In this document: piece after piece, positions 28,785 to 37,509 of the stretch
Layout of the letters: each line of letters opens with the position of its first letter
Numbering within the stretch: position 1 is the stretch's first letter
Origin: Mogibacterium sp.
GTDB taxonomy: Bacteria > Bacillota > Clostridia > Peptostreptococcales > Anaerovoracaceae
Direction of reading: 5' to 3'
Length of the DNA: 64,000 bases
NCBI GenBank assembly: GCA_017404265.1
Contig: JAFRCS010000015.1
Location: forward strand, 181,897-245,896
Notes under the pieces: generated by a model
The model's input: only the letters and a program-made list of their open reading frames with translations
The model's database searches: none
What the model was told of the DNA's origin: nothing
Program-made: the position numbers and the translations under genes

Positions 28785-30278
28785 TCACTTAGTTGTCCGG
28801 CCATAGCGCCGGGTAATACTTAATATTTCTTCTGCGAGTTCTTCTGTGGCAGCTCCCGACCTCATTCGCCAGGTCCAGTTGCCTGACGGTATTCCCGGAG
28901 CGTTTATCCTGGCCTCATCGCCAAGTCCAAGCCAGTCCTGCATCTGTGCGACAAAGAGTCCCGCGACAGAGCTCATGCCCGCACGTATCACTCCCCTTGC
29001 GTAGCCTTCTTCCTTATTGAGTCCGAAGTAGCTCTTTGCTTCGGCGAGTTCCTCTTCATCTGCTATGGCGAGCCAGCCTTCAAGCGTGTGGTTGTCATGC
29101 GTGCCTGTATAGCAGATGCAGTTTATGTTGTAGTTGTGAGGCAGGAAAGCCGCGATCTTCTGCACGTCGAAAGCGCATTGCAGCAGCTTCATTCCCGGGA
29201 AGCCTGAGTCTTTAAGGAGCTGTCTCACCTCCGGCGTCGAATAGCCGAGGTCTTCTGCGATGAAGTCGAGGTCCGGAAAACGGTCTTTCAGAGTATCTAC
29301 AAGAGCGATGCCCGGGCCTTTGACCCAGCGGCCGCGGCGGGCCGTTGTATCACCGTATGGGATGGCGAAATAGCTCTCAAATCCTCTGAAATGATCTATG
29401 CGGATCACATCGAACAGCTCTCCCAGTCCCGCTATCCTGCGGATCCACCAGCCAAAGCCGTCCTCTTTCATCACATCCCAGTCGTACAGCGGATTGCCCC
29501 AGAGTTGTCCGTCCTCAGTGAACAAATCAGGCGGTACGCCCGCGACTTCCTTAGGCAATTTCTTCTCATCGAGCTGGAACCAGTGAGGTTCAGCCCAGAC
29601 TTCCGCGGAATCCAGAGCTATGTATATAGGGATGTCTCCTATTATGCTTATGCCCGCTTCATTCGCGTAAGTCTTGAGATCATTCCACTGCTTATAGAAC
29701 AGGAACTGAATATACTCAAACACTTCCACGTCTTCGAAGAGTTCTTTGTTCCATCTGGCGCAGGCTTCAGGCTGATGGAGTCTTATGTCTTCATCAGGCC
29801 ACTCCGTCCACGGGCGCATGTCATAGTGCTGCTTGAGCGCCATGAAAAGCGCGTAGTCAGGGAGCCACTCTTTTTCCATGATGAAAGCGCTGAACGCGTT
29901 CCTGTCCCTCGGGATACCCCTTGCGGCAGCTTTTCTCAGCAATCCAATTCTGTTCTCGTACAGCTTGCCGTAGTCCACCTTATCCGGATCATCTCCGAAA
30001 TCGGCGGCATCAGCTTCATCTTTTGTAAGAAGTCCGTCCTCTATGAGGATCTCAAGATCCACGTAATACGGATTTCCGGCAAATGACGAAAAGCTCTGAT
30101 ACGGCGAGTCTCCGTAACTGATAGGACATACCGGCAGCATCTGCCAGTACTTCTGCCCCGCGGAGCAAAGAAAGTCGACAAACTCCCTTGCCGCAGGCCC
30201 CATCGTTCCTATTCCGTACGGTGACGGAAGCGAGAACAAAGGCATCAATATACCTGCTGAGCGCGCTGCTTTTTCCAT
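28785..30278 (-). CDS. malQ: 4-alpha-glucanotransferase (amylomaltase, GH77)
   Basis: Transfers alpha-1,4-glucan segments between maltodextrins and releases glucose in the cytoplasm. GH77 hallmarks are the start 'RSAGILMPLFSLPSPYGIGTMG', 'QKYWQMLPVCPISYGDSPYQSFS', the nucleophile Asp in 'DVIRIDHFRGFESY', the acid/base Glu in 'IAEDLGYSTPEV' and 'TGTHDNHTLEGWL'. At 497 residues it is normal for the bacterial type. It starts three bases after the stop of the upstream permease gene, so import and processing of maltodextrins are directly coupled. Confidence 0.95.
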   Translation of the reverse strand: MEKAARSAGILMPLFSLPSPYGIGTMGPAAREFVDFLCSAGQKYWQMLPVCPISYGDSPYQSFSSFAGNPYYVDLEILIEDGLLTKDEADAADFGDDPDKVDYGKLYENRIGLLRKAAARGIPRDRNAFSAFIMEKEWLPDYALFMALKQHYDMRPWTEWPDEDIRLHQPEACARWNKELFEDVEVFEYIQFLFYKQWNDLKTYANEAGISIIGDIPIYIALDSAEVWAEPHWFQLDEKKLPKEVAGVPPDLFTEDGQLWGNPLYDWDVMKEDGFGWWIRRIAGLGELFDVIRIDHFRGFESYFAIPYGDTTARRGRWVKGPGIALVDTLKDRFPDLDFIAEDLGYSTPEVRQLLKDSGFPGMKLLQCAFDVQKIAAFLPHNYNINCICYTGTHDNHTLEGWLAIADEEELAEAKSYFGLNKEEGYARGVIRAGMSSVAGLFVAQMQDWLGLGDEARINAPGIPSGNWTWRMRSGAATEELAEEILSITRRYGRTTK

Positions 30279-30281
30279 AGA

Positions 30282-31139
30282 CTAACCCTTTACCGCGCCG
30301 GCAGCCACACCCTTGATGATGTGCTTCTGCAGCGCCATATAGAAGATGATGATCGGCAGCATCGAAAGCATGATTACAGCCATCGTTGCACCCAGGTCTA
30401 CCGAGCCGTAGCTGCCCTTGAGATACTGTACGTGGATAGGGATCGTCATGTATTTGGTCCTGTCGAGTACAAGGTACGGGAGCAGGTAGTCGTTCCACAC
30501 CCACATGGTCTCAAGGATACCGACGGAAATAAGTGTCGGCTTGAGCATCGGAAGAACTACGTTGAAATATGTACGTATCGGGCCACAGCCGTCAATTGAG
30601 GCAGCTTCCTCTATCTCAAGCGGCAAGCCCTTTACGAAGCCGACAAACATGAATATGGCAAGTCCGGCTCCGAATCCCAGATAAACGATCGGGATGGTCC
30701 AAGGTGTATTCAGCTTGAGGTTATCTGCCGTGAATGTCAGCGTGAACATTACCATCTGGAACGGTACGATCATGCTGAACAGGCAGAGATAGTAGAACGC
30801 ATTCGCAAACTTTGAATTTACACGGGCTATGTACCATGCGGTCATCGAAGTAAACAGCAGGATCAGGAATACCGAAGCGATCGTGATCCAGAATGAGTAT
30901 CCGACGGACTTCATGAACGGATAGTTACCGAAAGTCATGCCCTTGATATAGTTTGCCCATCCTACAAAGGTTTCGGCAGTAGGCAGCGAGAACGCGTTCG
31001 TGTTGATCGATGCATTCGATTTGAATGAGTTGATGACGACCTCGAAGATCGGCATGATCCATACGATGCTCAGTAACACAAACACGACTGATACCGCATT
31101 GCCGAGCGGAGTAAATTTCTGTACATGCTTCTTTTTCAT
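30282..31139 (-). CDS. Maltodextrin ABC transporter permease, MalG type
   Basis: A 285-residue membrane protein with six helices and the ATPase-contact EAA loop 'PLEIEEAASIDGCGPIRTYFNVVLPML' (EEAA.DG....LP). It ends 'GVAAGAVKG' like other MalG proteins. Its start overlaps the previous permease stop by four bases (ATGA). Substrate inferred as maltodextrin because malQ follows and a GH13 enzyme is divergent. Confidence 0.92.
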   Translation of the reverse strand: MKKKHVQKFTPLGNAVSVVFVLLSIVWIMPIFEVVINSFKSNASINTNAFSLPTAETFVGWANYIKGMTFGNYPFMKSVGYSFWITIASVFLILLFTSMTAWYIARVNSKFANAFYYLCLFSMIVPFQMVMFTLTFTADNLKLNTPWTIPIVYLGFGAGLAIFMFVGFVKGLPLEIEEAASIDGCGPIRTYFNVVLPMLKPTLISVGILETMWVWNDYLLPYLVLDRTKYMTIPIHVQYLKGSYGSVDLGATMAVIMLSMLPIIIFYMALQKHIIKGVAAGAVKG

Positions 31140-32074
31140 TGCTGCACCTCCTTACTCCTTGTGGCTTTCTGCTGTGCGAGAGCCAGTACGGCAACAAGAA
31201 TGAAGAATACGACAGCTTTCGCCTGCGCAACTCCATGGAAATTCTTATTGATGTTGTATGTCGAGAAGATATTCAGCGCAAGCAGTTCTGTCATATTGAC
31301 CTTTGTGTTCTCAAGCATGACAGAAGGAAGACCTCCTGTTAAAGCCAGGTTCTGGTCGAACAGCTTGAATGAATTGGTCAGCGTCAGGAACGTGCAGATC
31401 GTGATCGACGGCATCACGTTAGGGATGATGACCTTTGTAAGTGTCTGCCATCCTGTAGCGCCGTCTATCTTCGCGGCCTCGAGCATGTCGCCAGGGACAG
31501 CCTGGAGTCCCGCGATGTAGATGATCATCATGTATCCTATCTGCTGCCATGCGACCAGTATGACCAGTCCCCAGAAGCCGTATGTAGCGTTCGCTGTCAG
31601 GTATGTGTTGTAGCCTTTCAGTATCGCGTCGAAGATCATCGACCAGATGTATCCGAGTACGACGCCTCCGATGAGGTTAGGCATGAAGAATACCGTACGG
31701 AACAGATTGGCTCCGCGAATGTTCTGTGTCAGAGCGTAGGCAATGAAGAAAGCCAGAACATTGATAAGGATGATCGATACTACCGCAAATGCCGCTGTGT
31801 TCCAGAAAGCATGGCGGAATCCGGCATCTGTGAATGCTTTGATATAGTTCTGGAATCCGGTCCACTTCGCGTCTCTAGGAGTGTTGAAGGTGCAGAAGCT
31901 CAGATAGATACCCTGCAGAAAAGGCCAGACAAAACCGATTACAAAGCATGCCAGAGTCGGCACGATGAACAGCGGGAAGCATTTCTGTATAGGTCTGCGG
32001 ATCAGCACGCTGTTCACGGTCGAGTGATCGTGTTTTTTCTTCTTTTTCTTTTTCTTTTCAGGCAAATTGCTCAT
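31136..32074 (-). CDS. Maltodextrin ABC transporter permease, MalF type, with polylysine N terminus
   Basis: A 312-residue six-helix permease. The EAA loop reads 'PGDMLEAAKIDGATGWQTLTKVIIPNV'. The cytoplasmic N terminus is unusual: residues 7-14 are eight consecutive lysines followed by His-Asp-His before the first helix near residue 35 ('CFPLFIVPTLACFVIGFVWPF'). The lysine run uses mixed AAA/AAG codons, so it is not a pure homopolymer. It follows the binding-protein gene, from which it is separated by a strong terminator-like hairpin. Confidence 0.92.
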   Translation of the reverse strand: MSNLPEKKKKKKKKHDHSTVNSVLIRRPIQKCFPLFIVPTLACFVIGFVWPFLQGIYLSFCTFNTPRDAKWTGFQNYIKAFTDAGFRHAFWNTAAFAVVSIILINVLAFFIAYALTQNIRGANLFRTVFFMPNLIGGVVLGYIWSMIFDAILKGYNTYLTANATYGFWGLVILVAWQQIGYMMIIYIAGLQAVPGDMLEAAKIDGATGWQTLTKVIIPNVMPSITICTFLTLTNSFKLFDQNLALTGGLPSVMLENTKVNMTELLALNIFSTYNINKNFHGVAQAKAVVFFILVAVLALAQQKATRSKEVQQ

Positions 32075-32111
32075 CTCCTTCCTTAGTTTTTCTTTCAGCT
32101 TACAGCTGTGT

Positions 32112-32168
32112 AAAAAAAACAGGGGCAGGCGAGTCTGCCCGCCCCTGATTTTTCGCTATCAGCGAAAA
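32112..32168 (-). terminator. Strong hairpin(s) between binding-protein and permease genes
   Basis: Two stems stand in series after the binding-protein stop: TTTTCGCT-ATC-AGCGAAAA (32150-32168), then CAGGGGC...GCCCCTG (32120-32147) followed on the minus strand by eight T. The second has the form of a full intrinsic terminator. Read-through would feed the permeases, giving excess binding protein. Confidence 0.85.
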
Positions 32169-32178
32169 GGAGTGAGTA

Positions 32179-33483
32179 TTAGTTTCCTTCTACACTGTAC
32201 TCGTAAGCCCAGCCGTCAACAAATGCCTTAACGACCTCTGCCCAAGTGTCATCAGACGGAGCCGAGGAGTATGCAGCAAGAGCTGTAACAAGTGTTGCAC
32301 GGAAGCTGTCTACGTTTGGTGTGTAGTTGAATGCCCATGTGCAAGCATAGTTGCCGTTGGCAAGGAGCTCAGCACCTGCCTTGGAGAATCCATTTGCCGA
32401 CTCAGGAGCCTGCTTGAATGGAATGTCGCCGATCGAGCTGAGTACCTCGAGTCCCTTCTCGGATGTTACACACCATTTCAGGAAGTCGAGTGTAGCCTGC
32501 TGATTAGCTTCCGAAGCCTGGCTGTTTACTGCGAGGCAGTTCTCTGTACCGGAGCACAGTCCTGCTTTCTCTTCGCCTTCAACGCCGCAGTAGATAGGGA
32601 TCATCGTGATATCATCAGGATTCATCTGGAACTTATCTGCTGTCAGATTTGCCCATTCCCATGTACCATTCTGATAGAATACTGCTTTGCCTTCGCCGAA
32701 TTCAGCTTCAGCCTGGTCGCCTGTAGCTGTTGTCAGGGATGTAGCATCCTGAGCGGAGTCAGTAATGTACAGATCCCAGATCTTGCGGAAGTTGTCCATG
32801 TAGGTTCCCTTGATCGTAGCCGGCTTATCTGTGATTCCGTCATCGCGGAACTCATAGAAGAGAGGCATGTTAGCCAGGTGGCCGGAGAATCTCCAGGAGG
32901 ACGAATCGTCGAGTCCGGCGGATGTGAACGCGTCAAAGCCGAGTTCACCTGCGCGGGCGTGGATGTCGTCTGCAACAGCTTTCAGCGAATCGAAGTCCTT
33001 GATCTCGTCGAGCGAGTGACCGGCCTGCTCCAGGAGTGCCTTGTTGGTGATGATACCATAGGACTCATAGATCCAGCCGACAGCCTTGGTCTCGCCATTG
33101 GCGTTGACCAGGTTAAAGTCGTTTGTGGTCAGCTCATTCATGAAATCAGTGCCGTCCAGTGGCAGGCAGTAATCGTCCCAGTCATTCAACGCGCTCATGT
33201 TACCAACATTGAAGAGTGTCGGAGGCTCGGACTTAGCCATCTCTGCAGTCTGTGTATCACTGTAGGATCCGGACGCAGCAGTTACGACCTTGCAAGGAAC
33301 ACCTGTCTCCTCTGTATAAGCAGCCGCAAGACCCTGAAGAGCTTCATCAGCTTCAGGCTTCATGTTCAGCCAATATACCGAACCGGTGCCCTCATCGCTA
33401 CCGGAATCACCACCGCCGCCGCAGGCAGCGAAAGCGAATACCATAACGAAGGCAAGGAAAAGAACGAATAGTTTCTTCTTCAT
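32179..33483 (-). CDS. Maltodextrin ABC transporter substrate-binding lipoprotein
   Basis: A 434-residue family 1 solute-binding protein. The signal is MKKK, a hydrophobic core and the lipobox 'AFAACGGGG', so it is anchored to the outer face of the membrane. The mature part shows 'VYWLNMKPEADEALQGLAAAY', 'AVFYQNGTWEWANL' and 'ENCLAVNSQASEAN', common in sugar-binding lipoproteins. An in-frame start at 33507 exists, but AAGGAGG is placed for 33483. It is the first gene of the operon, with a good promoter upstream. Confidence 0.93.
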   Translation of the reverse strand: MKKKLFVLFLAFVMVFAFAACGGGGDSGSDEGTGSVYWLNMKPEADEALQGLAAAYTEETGVPCKVVTAASGSYSDTQTAEMAKSEPPTLFNVGNMSALNDWDDYCLPLDGTDFMNELTTNDFNLVNANGETKAVGWIYESYGIITNKALLEQAGHSLDEIKDFDSLKAVADDIHARAGELGFDAFTSAGLDDSSSWRFSGHLANMPLFYEFRDDGITDKPATIKGTYMDNFRKIWDLYITDSAQDATSLTTATGDQAEAEFGEGKAVFYQNGTWEWANLTADKFQMNPDDITMIPIYCGVEGEEKAGLCSGTENCLAVNSQASEANQQATLDFLKWCVTSEKGLEVLSSIGDIPFKQAPESANGFSKAGAELLANGNYACTWAFNYTPNVDSFRATLVTALAAYSSAPSDDTWAEVVKAFVDGWAYEYSVEGN

Positions 33484-33543
33484 AATTTCCTCCTTAGAAA
33501 AAACCAATACTTAGAATAAGCCTTTTCGATAGCTTACCCAATA

Positions 33544-33572
33544 ATTATAAAATCTTACGTTATCCAATTCAA
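33544..33572 (-). promoter_or_regulatory. Promoter of the maltodextrin ABC operon
   Basis: TTGAAT and a perfect TATAAT are 17 bases apart on the minus strand. Two direct copies of GCTTAC followed by CCA-rich sequence (33532-33540 and 33575-33583) flank it and might bind a regulator; no regulator gene is adjacent. Confidence 0.75.
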
Positions 33573-33633
33573 TTGCTTACACCAAAAAAAATCGTTAACA
33601 ATTTGCCGCTGCTTCCTTCCAAACCCTCTCCGC

Positions 33634-33662
33634 TTGTTTTTTTTACTTTTCATGTTTATAGT
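33634..33662 (+). promoter_or_regulatory. Possible promoter of the GH13-DUF624 genes
   Basis: TTGTTT and TATAGT are 17 bases apart. The predicted transcript would start very close to the ribosome site, leaving a leader of roughly 16 bases, which lowers confidence. Confidence 0.45.
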
Positions 33663-33684
33663 AGATGATAAGGAGGACAGAGAA

Positions 33685-34995
33685 ATGGCACATGATACAA
33701 ACCCCGAACTTCAGAAGCAGGTCATCTATTCTGTTTTTGTTCGCAACCATACAAAAGAAGGTACCTTCAGGGCTATGATCCCTGACCTTGACCGCATAAA
33801 GGACCTGGGAACAGACATCATCTGGTTCCTCCCTATCCATCCGATCGGTGAGGTAAACCGCAAAGGATCACTCGGATGTCCTTACGCCAACAAGGACTAC
33901 CGCAGCGTCAATCCTGAATATGGGACGCTTGAGGATTTCAAGGCCCTGGTTGATGCCATCCATGAGAGAGGCATGCGCTGCATGATCGATGTAGTGTATA
34001 ACCACACATCACCGGATTCAGTGCTCTGGAACGAACATCCTGAGTATTTCTATAAGAAGCCGGACGGCAAGCCGGGCAACCACGTAGGCGAATGGACCGA
34101 TGTCATCGATCTTGACTATAACGTACCTGAACTATGGGACTATCAGGTGGAATCGCTCAAAGGCTGGGCGTATCTGGTCGACGGTTTCCGCTGCGACGTG
34201 GCGTCTCTGGTCCCTGTTGATTTCTGGGTCCGCGCCAGGAAAGAAGTCGCTGAGATCAAGCCTGACTTCGTATGGCTTGCCGAGAGCATACACCGCTCGT
34301 TCAACGTCATGTGCCGCCGTCACGGAATGAAGGCAGCCACGGATGTGGAAGCGTACGAAGCCTTTGATATCGAGTACGAATATGATCTGCGCGATGCTTT
34401 CGATGCCTATCTTGACGGCAAAGGAAGCCTTTCGCACTGGATGGATCTGCTGAATTTCCAGGATTTCGCATATCCTAAAAACTACAACAAACTGCGATAT
34501 CTTGAGAACCACGATACTGAGCGCATAGCTCCGAGAGTAAAGGATGATATCTGCCTTAGGAACTACACCGCGCTTATCTTTTTCCTGAAGGGCACTACCC
34601 TTCTCTACGGCGGTCAGGAGTTTGCTGTCGGACACAGACCAAGTCTGTTTGATGCAGACAAGATAGAATGGGATACGGGCAAAGATCTCTCGCCTTATAT
34701 CCGCAAGCTTGCGGAACTAAAAAAAGAGACGCTATCGCCTGATGATATCTTCTTCGCCAGGACCGATGAGGAAAAAGACATCGCTGTTCTCATGAGGGAT
34801 GACCGGAACAGCTGCAAGATAGCAGTGTTTTCACCAAAGGGTCTTGAAGGAGACGTTTCTGTCGATGTCCCGGATGGCTCTTATGATGAACTGATAAGCG
34901 GCGGTAAGATAGATGTAAAAGACGGACTTGTACACTGCAGCGGCGAGCCGCTCTGGATCTCAGTCCCGTCTGATATAGTAATAACGGAGGTATAG
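33685..34995 (+). CDS. GH13 alpha-amylase-family enzyme, cytoplasmic
   Basis: A 436-residue alpha-glucanase without signal peptide that should act on imported maltodextrins. The four GH13 regions are visible: 'CMIDVVYNHTS', the nucleophile Asp in 'DGFRCDVASLV', the acid/base Glu in 'FVWLAESIH' and 'YLENHDTERIA'. The C-terminal beta domain is short. AAGGAGG precedes the ATG at 33685; an upstream in-frame start at 33634 overlaps the promoter. Divergent from the maltodextrin importer. Exact product pattern (maltose-, oligo-1,6- or neopullulanase-like) is not readable. Confidence 0.9.
   Translation: MAHDTNPELQKQVIYSVFVRNHTKEGTFRAMIPDLDRIKDLGTDIIWFLPIHPIGEVNRKGSLGCPYANKDYRSVNPEYGTLEDFKALVDAIHERGMRCMIDVVYNHTSPDSVLWNEHPEYFYKKPDGKPGNHVGEWTDVIDLDYNVPELWDYQVESLKGWAYLVDGFRCDVASLVPVDFWVRARKEVAEIKPDFVWLAESIHRSFNVMCRRHGMKAATDVEAYEAFDIEYEYDLRDAFDAYLDGKGSLSHWMDLLNFQDFAYPKNYNKLRYLENHDTERIAPRVKDDICLRNYTALIFFLKGTTLLYGGQEFAVGHRPSLFDADKIEWDTGKDLSPYIRKLAELKKETLSPDDIFFARTDEEKDIAVLMRDDRNSCKIAVFSPKGLEGDVSVDVPDGSYDELISGGKIDVKDGLVHCSGEPLWISVPSDIVITEV
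34986..34990 (+). promoter_or_regulatory. Ribosome site supporting an AUU start
   Basis: GGAGG lies seven bases before ATT at 34998 and straddles the end of the GH13 gene. No ATG, GTG or TTG is within range. Confidence 0.6.
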
Positions 34996-34997
34996 TC

Positions 34998-35684
34998 ATT
35001 AACAGATTCTTCGATTCCGAGGCTCCTATCTGGAGCGCAATCGGAAAGATGGCCGACATCGGCGTGCTGAGCGTGCTTTGGACTATATGTTCTGTACCAA
35101 TCATTACGATGGGAGCCGCTTCGGCTGCTCTGATGAGGTGTGCTCTCAACATGAATACGCTGGAAGGCAACTGGAGAAGCCGCAACTTCTTCCGCTATTT
35201 CCGTGACAACTTCAGGAATGCCACACTTCTCTGGCTGATATTCCTGCTGACCGCAGCCGTGTTTATCTTTGATCTTGTCGTTCTTGCGGATCCGGCCGGA
35301 TCCGTCATGCGTGTACAGCGTTTTATCGCGGTTATCGGTCTCATCATATGGATGATCACTGCTGTCTGGGCTTTTGCTCTTACAGCGCAGTTCGACGCGG
35401 GAATTTTTCAGACAATAAAAAATGCCTTTTACATAGGCATTTCCAAGCTGCCGCGTACTGTCATAATGTGCGCGCTATGGCTTGTCCCGGTCGCGCTTCT
35501 GGCGTTCAACCCTTACGTGCTGAGCCGCATAATTGTGCTGTGGCCTGTGCTCTTCTGGGGCGGCACAGCATACTTCTGCGCCAAGCTGATGGTCAAACCG
35601 CTGACCCCGTTCTTCGAGGAAGCGGGTGTTCATCTTTTTAAGGGGATGGAGGAAGAAGAGGAACCTGATCCTGAAGATCAGTAG
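34998..35684 (+). CDS. DUF624 (YesL-like) membrane protein with apparent AUU start
   Basis: A 228-residue membrane protein with about four or five helices. YesL/DUF624 proteins accompany sugar transporters in Firmicutes; the role is unknown. The family N terminus is seen as 'NRFFDSEAPIWSAIGKMADIGVLSVLW' (key residues FFD, W..IGK.AD) and is followed by 'CSVPIITMGAASAALM'. The codon before this N terminus is ATT at 34998, two bases after the GH13 stop, with ideal GGAGG spacing. The first ATG, at 35049, would delete 17 conserved residues. AUU starts are known for a few bacterial genes such as infC, so use of AUU is plausible; a base error is the alternative. Confidence 0.8.
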   Translation: MNRFFDSEAPIWSAIGKMADIGVLSVLWTICSVPIITMGAASAALMRCALNMNTLEGNWRSRNFFRYFRDNFRNATLLWLIFLLTAAVFIFDLVVLADPAGSVMRVQRFIAVIGLIIWMITAVWAFALTAQFDAGIFQTIKNAFYIGISKLPRTVIMCALWLVPVALLAFNPYVLSRIIVLWPVLFWGGTAYFCAKLMVKPLTPFFEEAGVHLFKGMEEEEEPDPEDQ

Positions 35685-35699
35685 AAGCCATTCCGGCAG

Positions 35700-37445
35700 C
35701 TACGCCGCTTCAATGGTGATACGTGTTGAATTCATTCCGAGAACATATTCGTTTTCTATCTTCGAAGCTATTCCTCTGAGCAGCAGGATGTTTTCCTTTA
35801 TGTCCTCATCCGCCTCTTCAAACGGATCAAAGAACGGCCCTAGACTGCGGAAGTCTATCTCCACATTGCCTTTGTATATCCTTGCCAGAATGTCCATGTA
35901 GGCATTCTGGTCTTTTTTATTGGCTGCGTATACTGCCATCTCCTCTACAGCCAGCGCTGCCTTCATTGCCTCGTGACTGTCGATCCCGCTCTTCTCGCAC
36001 ACATCCTGCAGCACTTCGCTTATGCCGGATATGAAGGAAGCATCATTTGTGATGGTCACATCCAGAACAGGCTCGGCCTCATCGTGTTCGAGCAGCAGTA
36101 TGCCTTTCAGTCTGCCGTCCGACTTCTTTTCTATCATGCGGTTCCTGATTATGATGAAGATCATGATCAGAACAGCTGTGATCGGGAAGGCAAACCACAG
36201 ACCGTCTGTGCCTAATGTCTTACTCAGTATCCACGCGACAGGTATTATGGCCGCGAATCCGTCCAGAGCGCTCACCAGCGAAGCATAACCGCTGAAGCCT
36301 ATGACCATCAGGTATCTAAAATAGATGATCACGCCTCCGCGCACTATGAATGTGAGCAGATATATCCTCATGGCCCACGCAGCAAGAGCGGCTTCTGCTG
36401 CTCCGGTGATGTTGTACAGAGCAGCTACCTGAGGCGCAAGCAGTCCCAGGACGGCAATTGACAGAATGACGATGATAAACTGCCCTTTGAGTGCGGTCTT
36501 CAGGACTCCCTCTTCACCGCGGAAATCCCTCTGCCCGTGAAGCACCGAAAGGAACGGTACCGATGAACCTATCAGCGATCCGACAAATATGGATACTATG
36601 GAATTCATCTGTATGCAGAGAGAAAAAGCGAGTATCCCGGCGGTCCCGGCAAGGTTCCCCGCTACTGCGTTGATGAACGCGAACTGCAGGGAAAAACCGA
36701 TCTGCGTCAGAGCGTCCGGGCCGCCCCGCTTGATTATTTCACCCATCAGATCCATCGAGCGGACTATATCGCGTGTGGCCCTTACCCTGATCTTCTTCCC
36801 TGCAAGCAGAACTACGACTATGACCGCTCCCACAGTGTATCCGGTGAGTGTGGCCCATGCGGCGCCCTCTACTCCCATGCCAAACACGCGGATATATACA
36901 TAGTCCATCGCTATATTGACGATATTGGCTACTACGTTTATGAAAGTGCTGTGTTTCGGATAACCTGCCGCCGGCAGGAACGAAGCAAATGTGAGCATCG
37001 TTATGAGGACCGGCGATGAAAGAAGCAGCACCCTGAAATATATCTGAAACTCCGGCATCAATTCTGCGTCATGACAAAGCATCCTTGATAATGGGTTGAA
37101 AAACACGTTTCCGATCACCAGCAGGGCCAGTCCGGAGGCCAGGCCTCCTGCGATCGCCGCGGTAAGGCTCTTCCCTGCCGTGTCATGATCACGCCTGCCA
37201 AGAGAAAGCGCGTATATGGCTGCGCCTCCGTTTCCCAGCAGCGAGTAGACCGCAGCCATTACAAGCATGAGAGGCATACCAAGACTTATGATGGCCATCG
37301 CGTCGCTGTCCAGCAGGTTGGATACCAGCATGCTGTCCACGAATTCGTTGAGAGAAAGCGCCGCGTATGTGACCATCGTCGGCAGCAGATATTGAAAAAA
37401 CTTCTTTCGAAGCAACCGGTCTGATCTTGAATACTCTTTTCTCAT
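35700..37445 (-). CDS. MATE transporter fused to RsbW-like ATP-binding domain
   Basis: A 581-residue fusion. Residues 1 to about 440 are a twelve-helix MATE transporter ('FFQYLLPTMVTYAALSLNEFVDSMLVSNLL'; key residues LNE.VD....). Residues about 455-581 resemble the HATPase_c_2 domain of anti-sigma factor kinases: an N-box-like helix 'AALAVEEMAVYAANK', then 'IDFRSLGPFFDPFEEAD' where RsbW-type proteins have DDG.PFDP, and 'LRGIASKIENEYVLGMNSTRITI'. The DDG of the G1 box is replaced, so ATP binding may be weak or lost. Its ATG overlaps the stop of an 18-codon ORF that itself follows the TIR gene, tying it to that operon. Role unknown; regulated export or small-molecule sensing is possible. Confidence 0.8.
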   Translation of the reverse strand: MRKEYSRSDRLLRKKFFQYLLPTMVTYAALSLNEFVDSMLVSNLLDSDAMAIISLGMPLMLVMAAVYSLLGNGGAAIYALSLGRRDHDTAGKSLTAAIAGGLASGLALLVIGNVFFNPLSRMLCHDAELMPEFQIYFRVLLLSSPVLITMLTFASFLPAAGYPKHSTFINVVANIVNIAMDYVYIRVFGMGVEGAAWATLTGYTVGAVIVVVLLAGKKIRVRATRDIVRSMDLMGEIIKRGGPDALTQIGFSLQFAFINAVAGNLAGTAGILAFSLCIQMNSIVSIFVGSLIGSSVPFLSVLHGQRDFRGEEGVLKTALKGQFIIVILSIAVLGLLAPQVAALYNITGAAEAALAAWAMRIYLLTFIVRGGVIIYFRYLMVIGFSGYASLVSALDGFAAIIPVAWILSKTLGTDGLWFAFPITAVLIMIFIIIRNRMIEKKSDGRLKGILLLEHDEAEPVLDVTITNDASFISGISEVLQDVCEKSGIDSHEAMKAALAVEEMAVYAANKKDQNAYMDILARIYKGNVEIDFRSLGPFFDPFEEADEDIKENILLLRGIASKIENEYVLGMNSTRITIEAA

Positions 37446-37498
37446 TTGAATCCTTTGATTTTGAGTCGTATTCCGCTCCGGATCGCCTCAGCTGCCAT
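37442..37498 (-). CDS. 18-codon coupling/leader ORF (MAAEAIRSGIRLKIKGFK)
   Basis: A short ORF lies wholly in the gap between the TIR-TPR gene and the MATE fusion gene. GGAGG, overlapping the TIR stop codon, is seven bases before its ATG, and its TGA overlaps the ATG of the next gene (ATGA). The peptide is basic and has no known motif. It probably serves to carry ribosomes to the MATE fusion gene rather than to make a functional peptide, though a small regulatory peptide cannot be ruled out. Confidence 0.55.
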   Translation of the reverse strand: MAAEAIRSGIRLKIKGFK

Positions 37499-37509
37499 AC
37501 ATCATCCTC

